Below are positions 41,563 to 53,334 of a stretch of DNA of 64,000 bases, piece by piece (the stretch's first letter is position 1; each line of letters starts with the position of its first letter). The notes beneath the pieces are model-generated. The model had not been told where the DNA came from, did not search any database, and saw nothing but the letters and a program-made list of their open reading frames with translations. This DNA comes from Melastoma dodecandrum (taxonomy: Eukaryota; Streptophyta; Magnoliopsida; Myrtales; Melastomataceae), in NCBI GenBank assembly GCA_029817715.1, contig JARUPY010000539.1:6795501-6859500 (forward strand). The letters run 5' to 3'. The position numbers were made by a program, and so were the translations under genes.

Positions 41563-42693
41563 ATGAAGGCCGCGATGAAGGGGAAGCTGCTCAACAAGCT
41601 CAAGCAGATCAAGCCTGTCGGATACCTTACTCAGGAGAACAGGTTCCTTCCCGCTAATGCGGCCGAGGCTTTCTTGAAGACACCGATCCTGAAGGCCCAG
41701 GCCGCCCTCTTTAGCAAGGAGAATTCCGAGAAAAAGCCTTCCCGAGTGAGCTCGAGTAGTGGTTACGCAGATGTTGTGGGGACGGATGATCCGGAGGTCA
41801 TCGATGTGGTGGATCTGATGAAGGAACTGGAGGACGAAGAGGAACGGGAGAGCGACGGCGGCTTCTTTGTGGATGATGACAAGGAGAATGTTGGTCCTCG
41901 CAACAATAGATTTGAGAAGTCGGGGAATGTTGTTGCATACAAGGAGAAACCGAGGTCAGGTAATCTGGGAGATGGATCCGGTGACCGTTCTATGAGCCCT
42001 TTAGCCGAAATCGACGTTTCCATCTTTCGTCGTCCAGACTTGGACTCGGCTACCCTTTTTGATCCCAATCTACTGGCAGCTTTCGAAAAGGCCGTTAAGG
42101 AGCACATCCGGCTGAACAAAGATTGGATAGTTCCTAGAGTCGAGGCGGAATATGCCGAAACCAATCCTCACGAGCTGTCTCCAAAGAGTCATCATGTCGA
42201 GGGGAACCCGTTATTAGCATTCGAGGAGAAGTGCCCGAGGGGAGGTTCGGACTCGGTAATATTCTACACGACGAGCCTAAGAGGAATACGGAAGACCTTT
42301 GAGGATTGCAGCAGCGTGAGGTTCCTCCTGGACAGCTTCCGGGTAATATACTACGAGAGGGACATATCGATGCACAGCGGATTCAAGGAAGAGTTGAGGG
42401 AGATCCTGGGTGGAGGTGCAGTCCTTCCGCCGAGGCTGTTCATAAAGGGGAGGTACATCGGAGGAGCAGAAGAGGTCCTAAGCTTACACGAACGGAGCAA
42501 GTTAAGGCCACTGTTCGAAGGGATTGTCAAGCTGGACAAGACCGAACGACGATGTGATAGGTGTGCAGGGATGAGGTTCGTTCTCTGCTCCAAGTGCAGC
42601 GGCAGCCACAGGATCGTGGACGACAATGGATATTCGAGCAAGTGCGGGGCATGCAACGAGAACGGCCTGATTGTTTGCCCCATGTGCAGTTGA
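41563..42693 (+). CDS. Glutaredoxin-fold protein with C-terminal zinc-ribbon (At5g39865/At3g57070-like)
   Basis: A single-exon 376-residue protein. The N-terminal half is charged and probably disordered, with SPLAEIDVSIFRRPDLDSATLFDP leading to a helical FEKAVKEHIR segment. The glutaredoxin-like domain spans about residues 226-325: SVIFYTTSLRGIRKTFEDC, VIYYERDISMHSGFKEEL, LPPRLFIKGRYIGGAEEV. At the usual CxxC/CxxS active-site position there is SLRG, so classic thiol chemistry is unlikely. The C terminus has four C-x2-C pairs (CDRC, CSKC, CGAC, CPMC), a zinc-binding region typical of this plant family. The exact role is unknown. The two methionines at 1 and 5 are both possible starts; the first was chosen for family fit. 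Confidence 0.9.
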   Translation: MKAAMKGKLLNKLKQIKPVGYLTQENRFLPANAAEAFLKTPILKAQAALFSKENSEKKPSRVSSSSGYADVVGTDDPEVIDVVDLMKELEDEEERESDGGFFVDDDKENVGPRNNRFEKSGNVVAYKEKPRSGNLGDGSGDRSMSPLAEIDVSIFRRPDLDSATLFDPNLLAAFEKAVKEHIRLNKDWIVPRVEAEYAETNPHELSPKSHHVEGNPLLAFEEKCPRGGSDSVIFYTTSLRGIRKTFEDCSSVRFLLDSFRVIYYERDISMHSGFKEELREILGGGAVLPPRLFIKGRYIGGAEEVLSLHERSKLRPLFEGIVKLDKTERRCDRCAGMRFVLCSKCSGSHRIVDDNGYSSKCGACNENGLIVCPMCS

Positions 42694-43224
42694 GGATTGA
42701 GGGGGGTGTTGCTTATACTCGGTTCTAAAAAGGGGGATGGTTTCCTTTTCATTCATTTCTTTCCTCGGGGTGTGGTTGATTGGGAGATTCATTTTGAAAA
42801 GTGGGGCAGTTCTTTCGTTACCAATCCAAAAAAGCATTTTGATGAAAGGAAGCAGAGTATTTTTCCCCATGGATGACCAAGGGGGGTTCGGTCTCGACTC
42901 TCTCTAAATCAAACAGAAGATCGGGACACCTTTCCCAAGACCTTTTTAGACAGACACTCGCCCCACCCAGAAGGACAAGGACAAGAGAAAAAGGCAATAA
43001 TATAAAATATAACCCAAGGCTATGGGAAGAAGATCTTCTTTCATCTTCATAAACCACCCTACGCTCCCCATTAACTCCCCCCCCAAAGATCTAGCCTCCT
43101 CAGTGATGTGCAATCCAGTGTGCCGCCTCCTCCGGCGATCATCCTAAGCGAAGAGGGCAAGGCTACCTTCTTGGCTAAAGAAATAGCTCAACTAAATTGG
43201 CTCCACTGCCCTAAGCACGGATGA
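42694..43224. other. Convergent 3' region between GRX-like and ECT genes
   Basis: About 530 bases containing the 3' UTRs of the two convergent genes. No further gene is seen. Confidence 0.6.
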
Positions 43225-46200
43225 TTAGCACGCGTTCGCCGCAGCGTTGGCTAGGGTAGGCTCCTGGTGATCAGCCTTTGCATCCCCGTTAGCCTGAACA
43301 GAGATAGTCCCCTTGATTTTCTCAGAGACTACTTCCAATGGCTTGAGGTCCCCGTTCGCTATCTCCTTCTTATCGTCAATGGGTTTACCCCATACCTGTC
43401 GTATTAATAACACCAGAGTTAAAAACAAAGCGGAGGAGATGACCGACAAGGGGAGGACCGGGCAATTGTCTTGCCTGCTTCTGAAACTGCAGCTGCTTTG
43501 CTTTCTTCTCCTGAACCGTCTTCTGCCTGTTCTCGTAAAACTCAAAGTCATCCAAGAGGCATGTCTTCATGGGGTGCTCCTTGAAGATCTTAATAATTTC
43601 CAGACCATGGGACAACTTGACCTGCGGGATACAGAAACGGAAGTAATGGACAGCTGTGAGAATATAGAAAGTGAGCATATTATGGATCCAGGCAGACTAC
43701 CTCCTGTGTGTCCCTGCTGTTAGTAACCGGTTTGTTCTCATTATTTTCAAGGATGATGTGCTTCAGTAAGCTGTTAGGGACGTCCTTGACAATGTGCCAC
43801 TTGACAGGGAAACAACCGATCCACTTGTCCTGCTGCCAGTATTCCACACTCTTCTCGAAATCAACAGGACCCACCATTTCTGTGAGGCCAACAAATTGCC
43901 CGCTTGTATTGACCTACCAAAAGACAAGAAAAAAGCACCAATCAATTCAGAAACCGAAAGGAACCAAAAATACATCATGCATTACCCACCAGGGAATCCA
44001 CATACTTACAGAGAACAAGAGGAAAACAGGGCAGCCATTAGATTTTTCCTGAGCCTCCCGATAAGCAGCGTCAAGCTTTTTGTTGCCATTAGGTGTACTT
44101 GCCCAAACATTGTATTTGATGCTCTTATGGACATCATCTTCACTGTAAGACTTGATAACGAAAAACTTGGCATCCGCATAATCATCGGGGAAGTCGGTTC
44201 TATTGTACTGCTCCCTATCCGGAGAAACACTAGAAGCCTTAGTCTTCTCCTCAACGGCCCCATTGCAGGGAATACTCAGTCCTTTCACTGCCAGTCCAGG
44301 CGTAAAGTTCTTCTGATTCTTGGTGCTCTTTGATCTTGGACCCCGGTTCAGCTCATTCAAGCCATCAACATTCTCATTGAAATAACCATAATAACCATTA
44401 CCCTGCACCCTGCCCTTGTGCTTGTCAACACTATACCACCGTCCAGTAGATCGCGCGTCGTAACCATGAGACCTGAAGCCCATGCCAGAGCAAACAGTGC
44501 TACCATAATTACTGTATAACTTATTAGACATCCCATTCACGAATCCGTTGGCATTGCGCATGCCAGACATTGGCCTCGAGTGGTTCAGACCCTGAAATAA
44601 TAACTGACACTAGTTAGAAATGTTACCATTAATTTGCAACTGGCGTTGTGGAGTGACAGATAATAATAGTAGAAAAGAAGAATGCACTACATAAATTTGC
44701 AATTCTTACCATATAGTTAGAAATGTTGCGGAAATGTTGGCTTCTTGATTGTGTGTTACTGCCATTGGGAAATTGATTTGGCATAGTGTTTGAGGGAAGT
44801 GCTCCGGCCTGCCCATCTGAGAATACTGCAGCTTCCAGCCACGGGATAGGGGAATGCAAACCATCAAATCCGTACCCAGCCATACCACCAGGGAAAGAAC
44901 CCTTCGCATTATAAGTGGAGTTTTGGTTTGACTGTTTTGAGTAAGCTGACCTGTTGTTACCCTTAGTCGTATTTGTTGGACCATTGGGGTTTCCTTTGAC
45001 TGTTTCAGCCGCCAAAGGTTTCTGTTCCGTAGGAGCAGGAGCTGCTTCCCCGTGAGGAGGTGCAACAGTATTCGAAGAGAATGGAGCACTAGAGGGGTTC
45101 AAGGATTGGAAATAAGGAGAAGGGTAGTGATAATGCTGCGTTCCATAAAGCTGATCGTTCCCAGGAACAGGTGAAGTGGCCGGAGAATATGGAGGATAAG
45201 GCGTGTATCCATAGCCATGGTGGTAAATTACAGACCCGTTATCCCCGAAAAGCCCCTGTATTGAATGGACCAGCAGAAAGATCTAAGTAAGATGCTGAAA
45301 TAGATGTTAAATTTATCATGAAACAAAACGACGATCTGGTGGTACAGACTGTTACTGAGTTCAGATCTATCCCCTCGGCGTTGGCGTATCTCGAGTACTC
45401 ATCCCACTCGCCACCAGACCCTGATATAGCCCAGTAAAAACACACATGAAAGTAGAATCGACCAAAATGCAGCAGAGAATCTTGCAAGTTGAAGAACCAA
45501 CTTCCTACAGGACGGCTTACCCCCATAATAAAACGGATAGCCATTAGGCAGATAACACAACGTTGGATCCATAAAATCAGACGGCATCTGACCATTCACA
45601 GTGTTGGCTGCATCTATAGATCCAAACTGATTTGCTGGTGCCTGCAGAAAAGCATTTGTGACCCACTAATAAGAAAAGGGCACAGATTACTTTGTGAAGA
45701 AAAGGAATTATTTTTAAAAACTTTTAATGGAAAAATCACCTTCTTTACTGGCTCTGAAATCTCAATAGGCTTTGTCTTAGCATCCAATGACATATTCTGG
45801 AGCAAATCCGCAGCTTCTAGTTCAAACACCCAAGTCAAAGAAAAGAAATATTGAAGAACTCCCCTCTCATCAATTCAACAATCCAGAACAAAACACGGAT
45901 AAAATTGCTGAACTCACGAAACTCACAGCTCCAATCCGGCAAAGGTAAAATCAGATTGGTACGGGGATTAAAGGAAGAAAAAAGGAAAAAACTGAGACGA
46001 ATAATGAATCACAAGAGGAATCAACAAAAAGCTGTGCAACCTAATAAACCAACAGTAACTCCACTCCAAACGCAACATCAAAGTACCAAAAAAACGGGGT
46101 AGCAAACATTAAGCCACCGATCCGACAGGAAACCCTAACAAACTCGACGAATCAAGGCGAGAAACAGACGAATCGATAGAAATGATAGGAAAATGGTGAA

Positions 46201-46251
46201 GGAAAAGAAAATCAGAAGGATACTGTCGGCGGAAGGAGCGACGGCAGCCAT
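43225..46251 (-). CDS. YTH-domain m6A reader, ECT family (ECT2-like)
   Basis: Nine exons on the minus strand: 46251-46224, 45813-45740, 45641-45521, 45420-45356, 45255-44710, 44591-44010, 43913-43701, 43621-43475 and 43395-43225, predicting 648 residues. The N terminus ([32 protein letters not shown]) matches ECT2-type proteins. A long Tyr/Pro/Gln/Asn-rich disordered part follows. The YTH domain begins at [20 protein letters not shown]. The aromatic cage residues appear intact (Trp in NVWAST, two Trp in EYWQQDKW). Family role: cytoplasmic reader of N6-methyladenosine in mRNA that promotes cell division in organ primordia. Intron 8 (43474-43396) has a GC donor (CAG|GCAAGA). Reading through it would give a different tail and an early stop. 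The second exon's acceptor could be three bases further out. Confidence 0.92.
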
Positions 46252-46942
46252 GGATGCAGGGATCGGAATTCCCCGGTGGGAGAGGAATTAGGGTTTTAGG
46301 GGATTTGGGGGCGGGGGGAGGAGGTGCGCCGCCTAGGGTTACGGGTGGACGTTTCTTCGGGGGACTAACGAGAGAGAAAGAGGAGTGGACCGTCGTCGAA
46401 CCGGGAGACTAAATACTCTCGCTTGTCGGGGTCGGGTCGGGTCGACCTGGGATCGTTTGGAAGATGACACGTGGAAGATGATGACCTGGGATCAAAATCA
46501 ACTGGCTGTTTGGGAATTGCACATGTTTCTGCAGATGCATCTAAACTTAAAAACCATAAAGGAAAGACTCGCAATACATCTTTTTTGTGATTTGGACAAA
46601 TGAGAGGCGGAGGTAGCAACTAGCAACTCTCCTCGCCTTTCTATGTAATTGTAGTACACATGCATTTTTCTTTCTTCCTTTTTTGAAGAAACAATTCCTG
46701 ACTGAGGGTCTTACTGGCCGAAGATACAGAGGAAACAGGCTACAGGGCAAACAATCAAGCTCACCTCTTTCTCTCCTCTTCTATCAGGACACACTACCCA
46801 GAAAGCACAAACTAGCCCCCACCAGCACAGGAATCATAATCGTTAAAGCATCGCACCTCATCCTGTCCGAGAGCCCCATCAAGTGAACTCTTAGTCATCT
46901 GCCTCCGTAAAGCCTTTGAGGGTCTCCCCCACCACCCCTCCT
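46252..46942. other. ECT promoter and NUP1 3' region
   Basis: The first 100 bases are ECT leader (TCGGCGG, GGGGATTTGGGGGCGGGG on plus). The rest holds the ECT promoter and, nearer 46900, the NUP1 3' UTR. No gene is seen. Confidence 0.5.
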
Positions 46943-49900
46943 TCACTTTCTCCGTGGCCTGTGCTTCACTTTCACTATCTTCCTGGCCGATTTATCGCCA
47001 CCGCCTGTCCCGAGCGAGAAGCTACTCCCTCCGCTGGCATTGAACTCCAAGCTTCCGGAGGCAGCGAAGGGCGAGGGATTCGGAGGAGCCGCGAAGCTCT
47101 GCTTGCCTCCGAATTGGAACGGGTTGGGATTGGATCCGAACACAAAGTTCGATGATGGTGGAGCCGGTGAGATCTGCTGCTGCTGCTGCTGACCGAAGAT
47201 GATCGTGGGTGTTGTTGTGGCCGGCATCGTGTCCTCTGCCATGCTGTCCTCGGCATTCATCGGGTGATTATTGCTAGTGGAAGGCTGACCAAAGGGAAAG
47301 ACTGGATTGGAATTCCCAAAAATAGGCTGACTGCCAGCGATGGATGCGCCAAATGTGAAAGCTGGAGCAGGGGAAGATGCAGAGGCAGTTGGAGCAGGGG
47401 ATGCTGTGGAGGCAGCAGAGCCAAATAATGGGGCGACACTAGAAGCAGTCCAAGAGCCACTCGAAGCTACACTCGAAGGCCCATTAGAAGAAGCTGAGGC
47501 GCCAAAGGATCCAAAAATATTGCTTGAAGATGAGGTCGCATTCGCCCCAAAAGTAATGGGACCAGTCGACGATGAAAGAGCACCAAATGAAAAGACTGTC
47601 GAAGGGGATGTCGTGCGTGGTAAGGTCCCAAATACAGGAGCAGCAGTGGTCTGCAAGGAACTGAACAAGTTTGATGTGGTGCCGCTGCTGCTTGAACTGA
47701 CAACAGTACTCTCCGAGGAAGGTGAAGAAGTTATCCCCAAAGATGTCCCTGTGGAGAACTTGACAGCGGAAGATGAACCAAACAGGGAACTCCCAGATGA
47801 GGCGTTTGTTTTCCCAGCTAATCCAAAAGAGAAAGAGGCAGAAGAACCAAACTGAAAGGGAACCGTCTGGGTGGAAGATGACAGCCCCAATCCGAATGTA
47901 GATGTAGGAACTTGAGAGGTTCCATTGGACATGCCAAATGATATGGACCCCTGAGTATCAGATGCCGTGCCATTCGACGCTGGCCCATTGAATCCAAAAG
48001 TGCTACTCTCGCTGGGTTTGGCAGAAGAGGACACTGAGAAAGGGTTCCCCACAGAATTCACAGAGCCCGAGTACCTCTTGTTCAGATCATCAACAGGAGC
48101 AACAGCGGGGGTCTCGGAAGATGTTGATGTCATTGATCCAAATTTGAAAGGAGCTTGAACGGCAAAAGCCGGAGCTGACAGGGAAGGACTTGATTTTCCA
48201 TCGCTACCTCCAGATCCACTCAAAGCAAATGAAGTAAGATTACCGATGGGCTTTTCAGAAGGAGGGGTATTTAACTCTGGAGACAAGGAAAAACCAGGCT
48301 GGCTTGCAGGGGCAGGCCCAGAGGGGACACCAAATTTGAAGAAACTTGTAGTTGATGATGTCATCGAAGCAGCGGAAGGTTCAGTTGCAGGTTGCTCAAA
48401 AAATCCTGGGCTTGCACCTTTCTCACTGTCAACTTTATTAAACTCAGTTACTTTGCCAACCGAAGTAACAGGTCCCATAGCTGTTGCTGAGAAGCTGCAG
48501 TAGTAAATCACAATATGATCAATGCTATCATCATACTCCAACAAAGAATAAAACCAATCAGTGCTACTTATCCTTTATCCTTCCGTCCAATTAACACTAT
48601 AGAGATGGTACTGACCTGCTCGAGCTTTCAGATAAGGAACTTTGCAGAGCAAAGTTTGTTGTTGATGATCCATCAAACTTGTCAGTATCCTTTGCCATGG
48701 GCCCATTGCTAAAGATTGCCAGTGCAGGAGCTGCAGGACTTTCTTCATTCCCCAAACTTGCTTCCTTACCAAAAGTAAACACAGACGAAACAACACTGGG
48801 CTCCCTCCATGAAGTACTCGAATCGGAGGTTGGATTCAATGGAGCCACCTGAACATCTGGCTCCACATTCTTCCTGGTTGGAGGGACACCTGGAAAGCTG
48901 AAAGACACAGTCTTCTCACTAGAATTAACAAGAGGACTTTCCCCAGCTTTTCTCTCCTTCAGACCGAATGCAGGGACATGAACTTCGGGAACATTCACAG
49001 GCTCCTCTTTTGCAACAGCATCTGTTGTTAATGCAGGCTCCATTGATGACTCCAGCTTATTTCTATTATCAACTAGTAAAGTTGAAACAGCGTCAGGCTG
49101 TTGGTCATCGTCGTCCAAGTCAACGTCCTCCTATGAATAAAAGCAAAACAATTTTGAAATTTCTGACCAGAGAAGATTCATCACAAGTTGAGATACGAGT
49201 TATCAAATGTTCAACTGGAAGATAACCAAAAGATAAAGGTCTAACGAACATTCCTCAAGAATGATTGCACCAAACAAGATAAATACACACTTATCTAATT
49301 CAATATACCAAATATTCCACCAAATTGCTTACGCTACAACCACATTTTGAGGAGAAGTTTCAATGAATTCAGGAAAGAAGAGTACGATAAAATTTTGTGT
49401 TAAAGATACAAGGCTCTCAAAAGAAACAGTTTGCTCCCTAAACAGCTAAAATGATGAGCCTGCTAAGCTATAGCAACACCAACACGCAGTACTATGCGCC
49501 AAAAATGAAGGACAGGAAAAGCGGAATTTATCATTGCACAATTTGTTATGGCATTAACCTCGTGTGCACTCATCCTGAATGGCTGATTCATTGGTGCAGG
49601 AGAGGCAGCAAGAGGAATCGTCTCGTCCAAGTCCACAGCCTTATCACTCAGCCCAGCATTTCTCTCGACAGTGCTATCTTCCAGATGATTGCTGGCAGAA
49701 GGCAATTCATCAGAACTAAAAGGAGCCCTTGACGGACCATTCTGCTCAAGTTTATCAATCTGTTGTAAGGCAGAGGCTGAGGAATCTTGGCATGAAATGT
49801 CAACTGAATCATCCAATTTACCATTACCATGGGCAATCTCAAGATGTTTCGATGAATCAATATGTTCAAGGCTCTTTAATGCCTTTCTATGCAGATCTGA

Positions 49901-52655
49901 TGATAGTAACTTCCCTGGAGCTTTGTCCCTCAAGCTTGCCCGTCTGACGACTGAAGATTTTTCTTTTGGAGGAGACACTATTTTATCGAGTTGCTCTAGT
50001 ATTTTGGAAGCTATTTCAGTGGACTTAGAAGATACTGATGACACATTCCTCGAAGGTGCTGCAATTCCTTCATTCCAAACATACTGATCAGTGAATTTAT
50101 GGTTTGAGTCAGCCGATGGAAGAGGCGAAAAACGCCTTGCTGCAGAAGAAGAGGGTAGCAAGCCATTATTTCTTGGATATGAAAGATTGGGTTTGTGGCG
50201 AATCCTACGTAAAGGACCAACTGAGCCAATATCATTTTCGAATATTGAACTCCTTCGTTTTAAGGCCTGCAAGGCAAGAGGAAAATCAGAAATAACAGTG
50301 TCGCATATCCCACTGATTTTAAGATGCACGGTGTTATTGGCACAATGATCGTACATCTGATCCAGATATTCTCCCAGGCTCCAGTGCTTGAGATGCAACT
50401 GAATGTCCATCACCATGTTCATTCAACATCTAACAACCAATGGCTAGAAGTAAGAGAAGTGCCAAATCGAAACACTGAAATTTATCATAAACAGAAAGCA
50501 TACCTTAATAGGAGTTGTTTGGTGAACCCTTGCATAAGGAGTTCTGGCCATGCCATTTATTGCAGGCCTGCCTCGAGATCTTGGGGTAATATAGCCATTT
50601 TCATCGACTCTCCGATTAGAAGACGTAGGGATAAGTGACATATCAGGAAGCTTGCGAGGCTGCTCAGAACTATTCATCAACAGAGTCCCCTCCCTAAAAC
50701 CTGAAGGACCCTTATTTGAAGCTCTAGTCCCCATATATGCTTTAGCAAGCTCAACAGGACATGCAACATCACCATCAAGGACCTGAAGAACAATTTTCAG
50801 CAATACAAGTAATAAGGCTAGAGACAAGGCTAAATCTCAACAGTTAACCTGATAAACTGGAACTAGAAGTCCATATTTACGAGGCACTCCAACTGACAGT
50901 ATGTGGCCAAAGATAGGAAAAACATAGGCTGACCAGAGTTCACAAAAGTGTACACTGACAGGAGTAACTAGCAACTGGTTTTCATTGCCTTCAGCTTTTC
51001 GCAGGATCCTTGAGCTTCGATCTTTCAAATTGCACGGCCCAGATGAGGAAACTTCTGGCTTTTTCACCTCATTTGCAATGGATGAATCTAAATTTCCAGC
51101 ATGGAGTAACGATGTTACGGGATCAATCTCAGACCTGCAAAGAAAACAAAAATAATTAAAGGCCGGGAGAGTAAAAGCAAGAAACAAGGAGAAAAGGCAT
51201 TATACGAATCTACGAAACAAAAATGAACCCTTCCCACTAACTGGGGCCAACTAAGTCATTGTTTTCCAACAATATAAATATATCAGTATCTAAAAAGTCG
51301 AGCACAATTGAAAACCAAACAAGGGCCATCTACATAAATAGAAACTTACTTGCTAAACGTCCCCTGTGTCAAGATTTTCTCCTGGTTGACCAAAGAGCCA
51401 TCACCAATAGTAGAAGTCGACTTCTCAACCTTGCTTATTGTTCCTTGGTGTTCTCTCCACGGTCTCTGCACAAAAATGGAACAAAATTGTCCATGTACTA
51501 GAGTAGATTGCATATAGAGGAAAAAGAAAATGCTTTTCCTCAGCCAACAAATAAAAAAGAGAGATTGAATTTTGAGAAGATTCAATCAGAAATAAGAAAG
51601 GAAATTAATGCTTACAGTAGGAGCAGGTTCTTGTTGGTTTTCCAGTGCTTCTTGAACTTTCTCTGTAATTCATAATTAGATGAACCATGAAGCCATGCAA
51701 ACTCACCAGTGACAGTAGATGAATGAATGGATGAATTAACCGACACAGACATCAGATCCAGAGAGCAGAAACAAACATGATCTACAGGAAGATAAATGCT
51801 CAACAACACCTACAAATTAAATCTAATAATAAGTGAGTTCAAAGACTATCAATCAAAACCCCACAAAAAATTAAGATTAGAGGTGACAGTCTTCCATTAG
51901 GTTAGAAATCTAACCTCACATCAACACCTCAACGACTTTAGAGTTCAGAACAGTAAAAAATATCAACACTTCATTCTGTTACACCAAATACAAACATTAC
52001 TCCAAGTTAGTGCAAACAACCTACAGCAACTAAAAAAAAATCAACTTTATAGAAATAAAGCACTTTCAAAGAGAATCATAAGAAAATACCGCAACTGGAA
52101 CAGCCAAGACACTAACTTTCGCCGCCCAATACTAAACCATGCCTAACTCACAAAAGAATATGAATAAAAAAACGCAAACCATATCCACCATAGTTAGAAA
52201 CCAAAGTAATTGCCCAAGCAAAAAGTAAGAACAAACTCCTCCGACCTAGTTCCTACCCGCAACGATCAAATTAGTTGGATTTTGAAAAAAAAAAAAAACA
52301 AATTAACTTTCACAACGACATTACCAGGCTGCTGAGGAGGAGGGGGTTCAGCGAGCCGCTTCTGGAAAACAGACGCGAACAGCTTATGCGCGCCGGCTGC
52401 AATAAGCCGCTGAGCAGGATCGACGATCCTCTTCAACCAACCGTCATTCCCGGCACCGCTTCCCTTGCCCGAACCGGACAAGAAACCCGGGAAGTCCCGG
52501 ACGGAGGAATGTGGGCGATCGTAGGGCGTCGCGGCGTGGGGCCTCCTGTACGGCTTCTTCCGGAACTTTCCTCCCGCACCGCCACCACCTCCTCCTCCAG
52601 GGGAAGAGCCGTAGGGGACATTCCCACTGGCCTCCCGCGCCGCCGAAGACGACAT
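46943..52655 (-). CDS. NUP1: Nucleoporin NUP1/NUP136 (FG-repeat nuclear basket protein)
   Basis: Exons I can place on the minus strand: 52655-52325, 51662-51616, 51465-51350, about 51134-50950 (3' end unclear), 50782-50504, 50266-49559, 49130-48616 and 48494-46943. An additional small exon may lie between the fourth and fifth. The N terminus has a Gly-rich patch, RKKPYRRP and the amphipathic segment GWLKRIVDPAQRLIAAGAHK. The middle includes CPVELAKAYMGTR and RPAINGMARTPYARV. The last exon is full of FG repeats (FSFG, FGSS, TFGL, QFGG) and ends basic (KIVKVKHRPRRK). Role from the family: plant-specific nuclear basket component, functional analogue of Nup153, which anchors mRNA-export complex TREX-2. 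The window lacks no obvious part of it. Confidence 0.92.
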
Positions 52656-53334
52656 GGTCCAGTAGGGGGCGCAAGATTTGGGGGAAAGGAGACTGACAAA
52701 AAAAATTAGGGTTTTGGGAAGAGATAGAGAGAGAATGTGGAGGACGGTGTTATTAAAATAAAAATAAAAATAAAAAGTTTTAATAATTGTTCGACCCTTC
52801 AATAATAAAAAAAAAATTGGACGAATTATATATAGAGGTGGTGTGGTGAAATTGGGATGATGATACACACCAAACACATTAATCAAATCCAATGAGTTAA
52901 ATCTTCTTGTTCAGTAAGTAAACGACTTCGCGATGAGACTTTGCCGTGCGACTTTTCGAGCCGGGGAGTTGCAAGAAAGAGTAGCCGCCCGCCCGCCCGC
53001 GGTTCATGGCTGGACCGGAGACTTCCCCGGTTCATAATTCCGTGCCGTCGCCTGACCACGATAAACAAACATAAAAGGACACAACATATCGAGGAAAACA
53101 ACATGCTGACACAAACAGTCAAACAAGGGAGTCCTCTTTTGTAGTTTGACATAACAAGGTGACAGGGTCCGGCAGATAAAGATCCCGGCGTGACCCCCTT
53201 ATCGACTTGCGAAATGCCGAAAATTCTGCGGAGTACATGATTCGAGGCATTGACATGCGAAAGTAGCCCTATCTGGGATGGTATATATAGGTAGGCGATA
53301 AACTTGCGTACTGCAACCACCGCAGTTTAGCATC
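52656..53334. promoter_or_regulatory. Shared divergent promoter region of NUP1 and the F-box gene
   Basis: 680 bases separate the two start codons, which point away from each other. A TATATATA box at 53282-53289 is placed for the F-box gene, about 46 bases before its ATG. On the minus side TATATAT near 52828-52834 could serve NUP1 but lies about 175 bases upstream. A GCCCGCCCGCCC run sits at about 52987-52999. No gene is seen between. Confidence 0.45.

Noticed and set aside
47340..47855. 171-codon acidic plus-strand open frame
   Set aside because: Antisense to the FG-repeat exon of NUP1. The open frame is a by-product of the Ser/Thr/Phe-rich coding strand.
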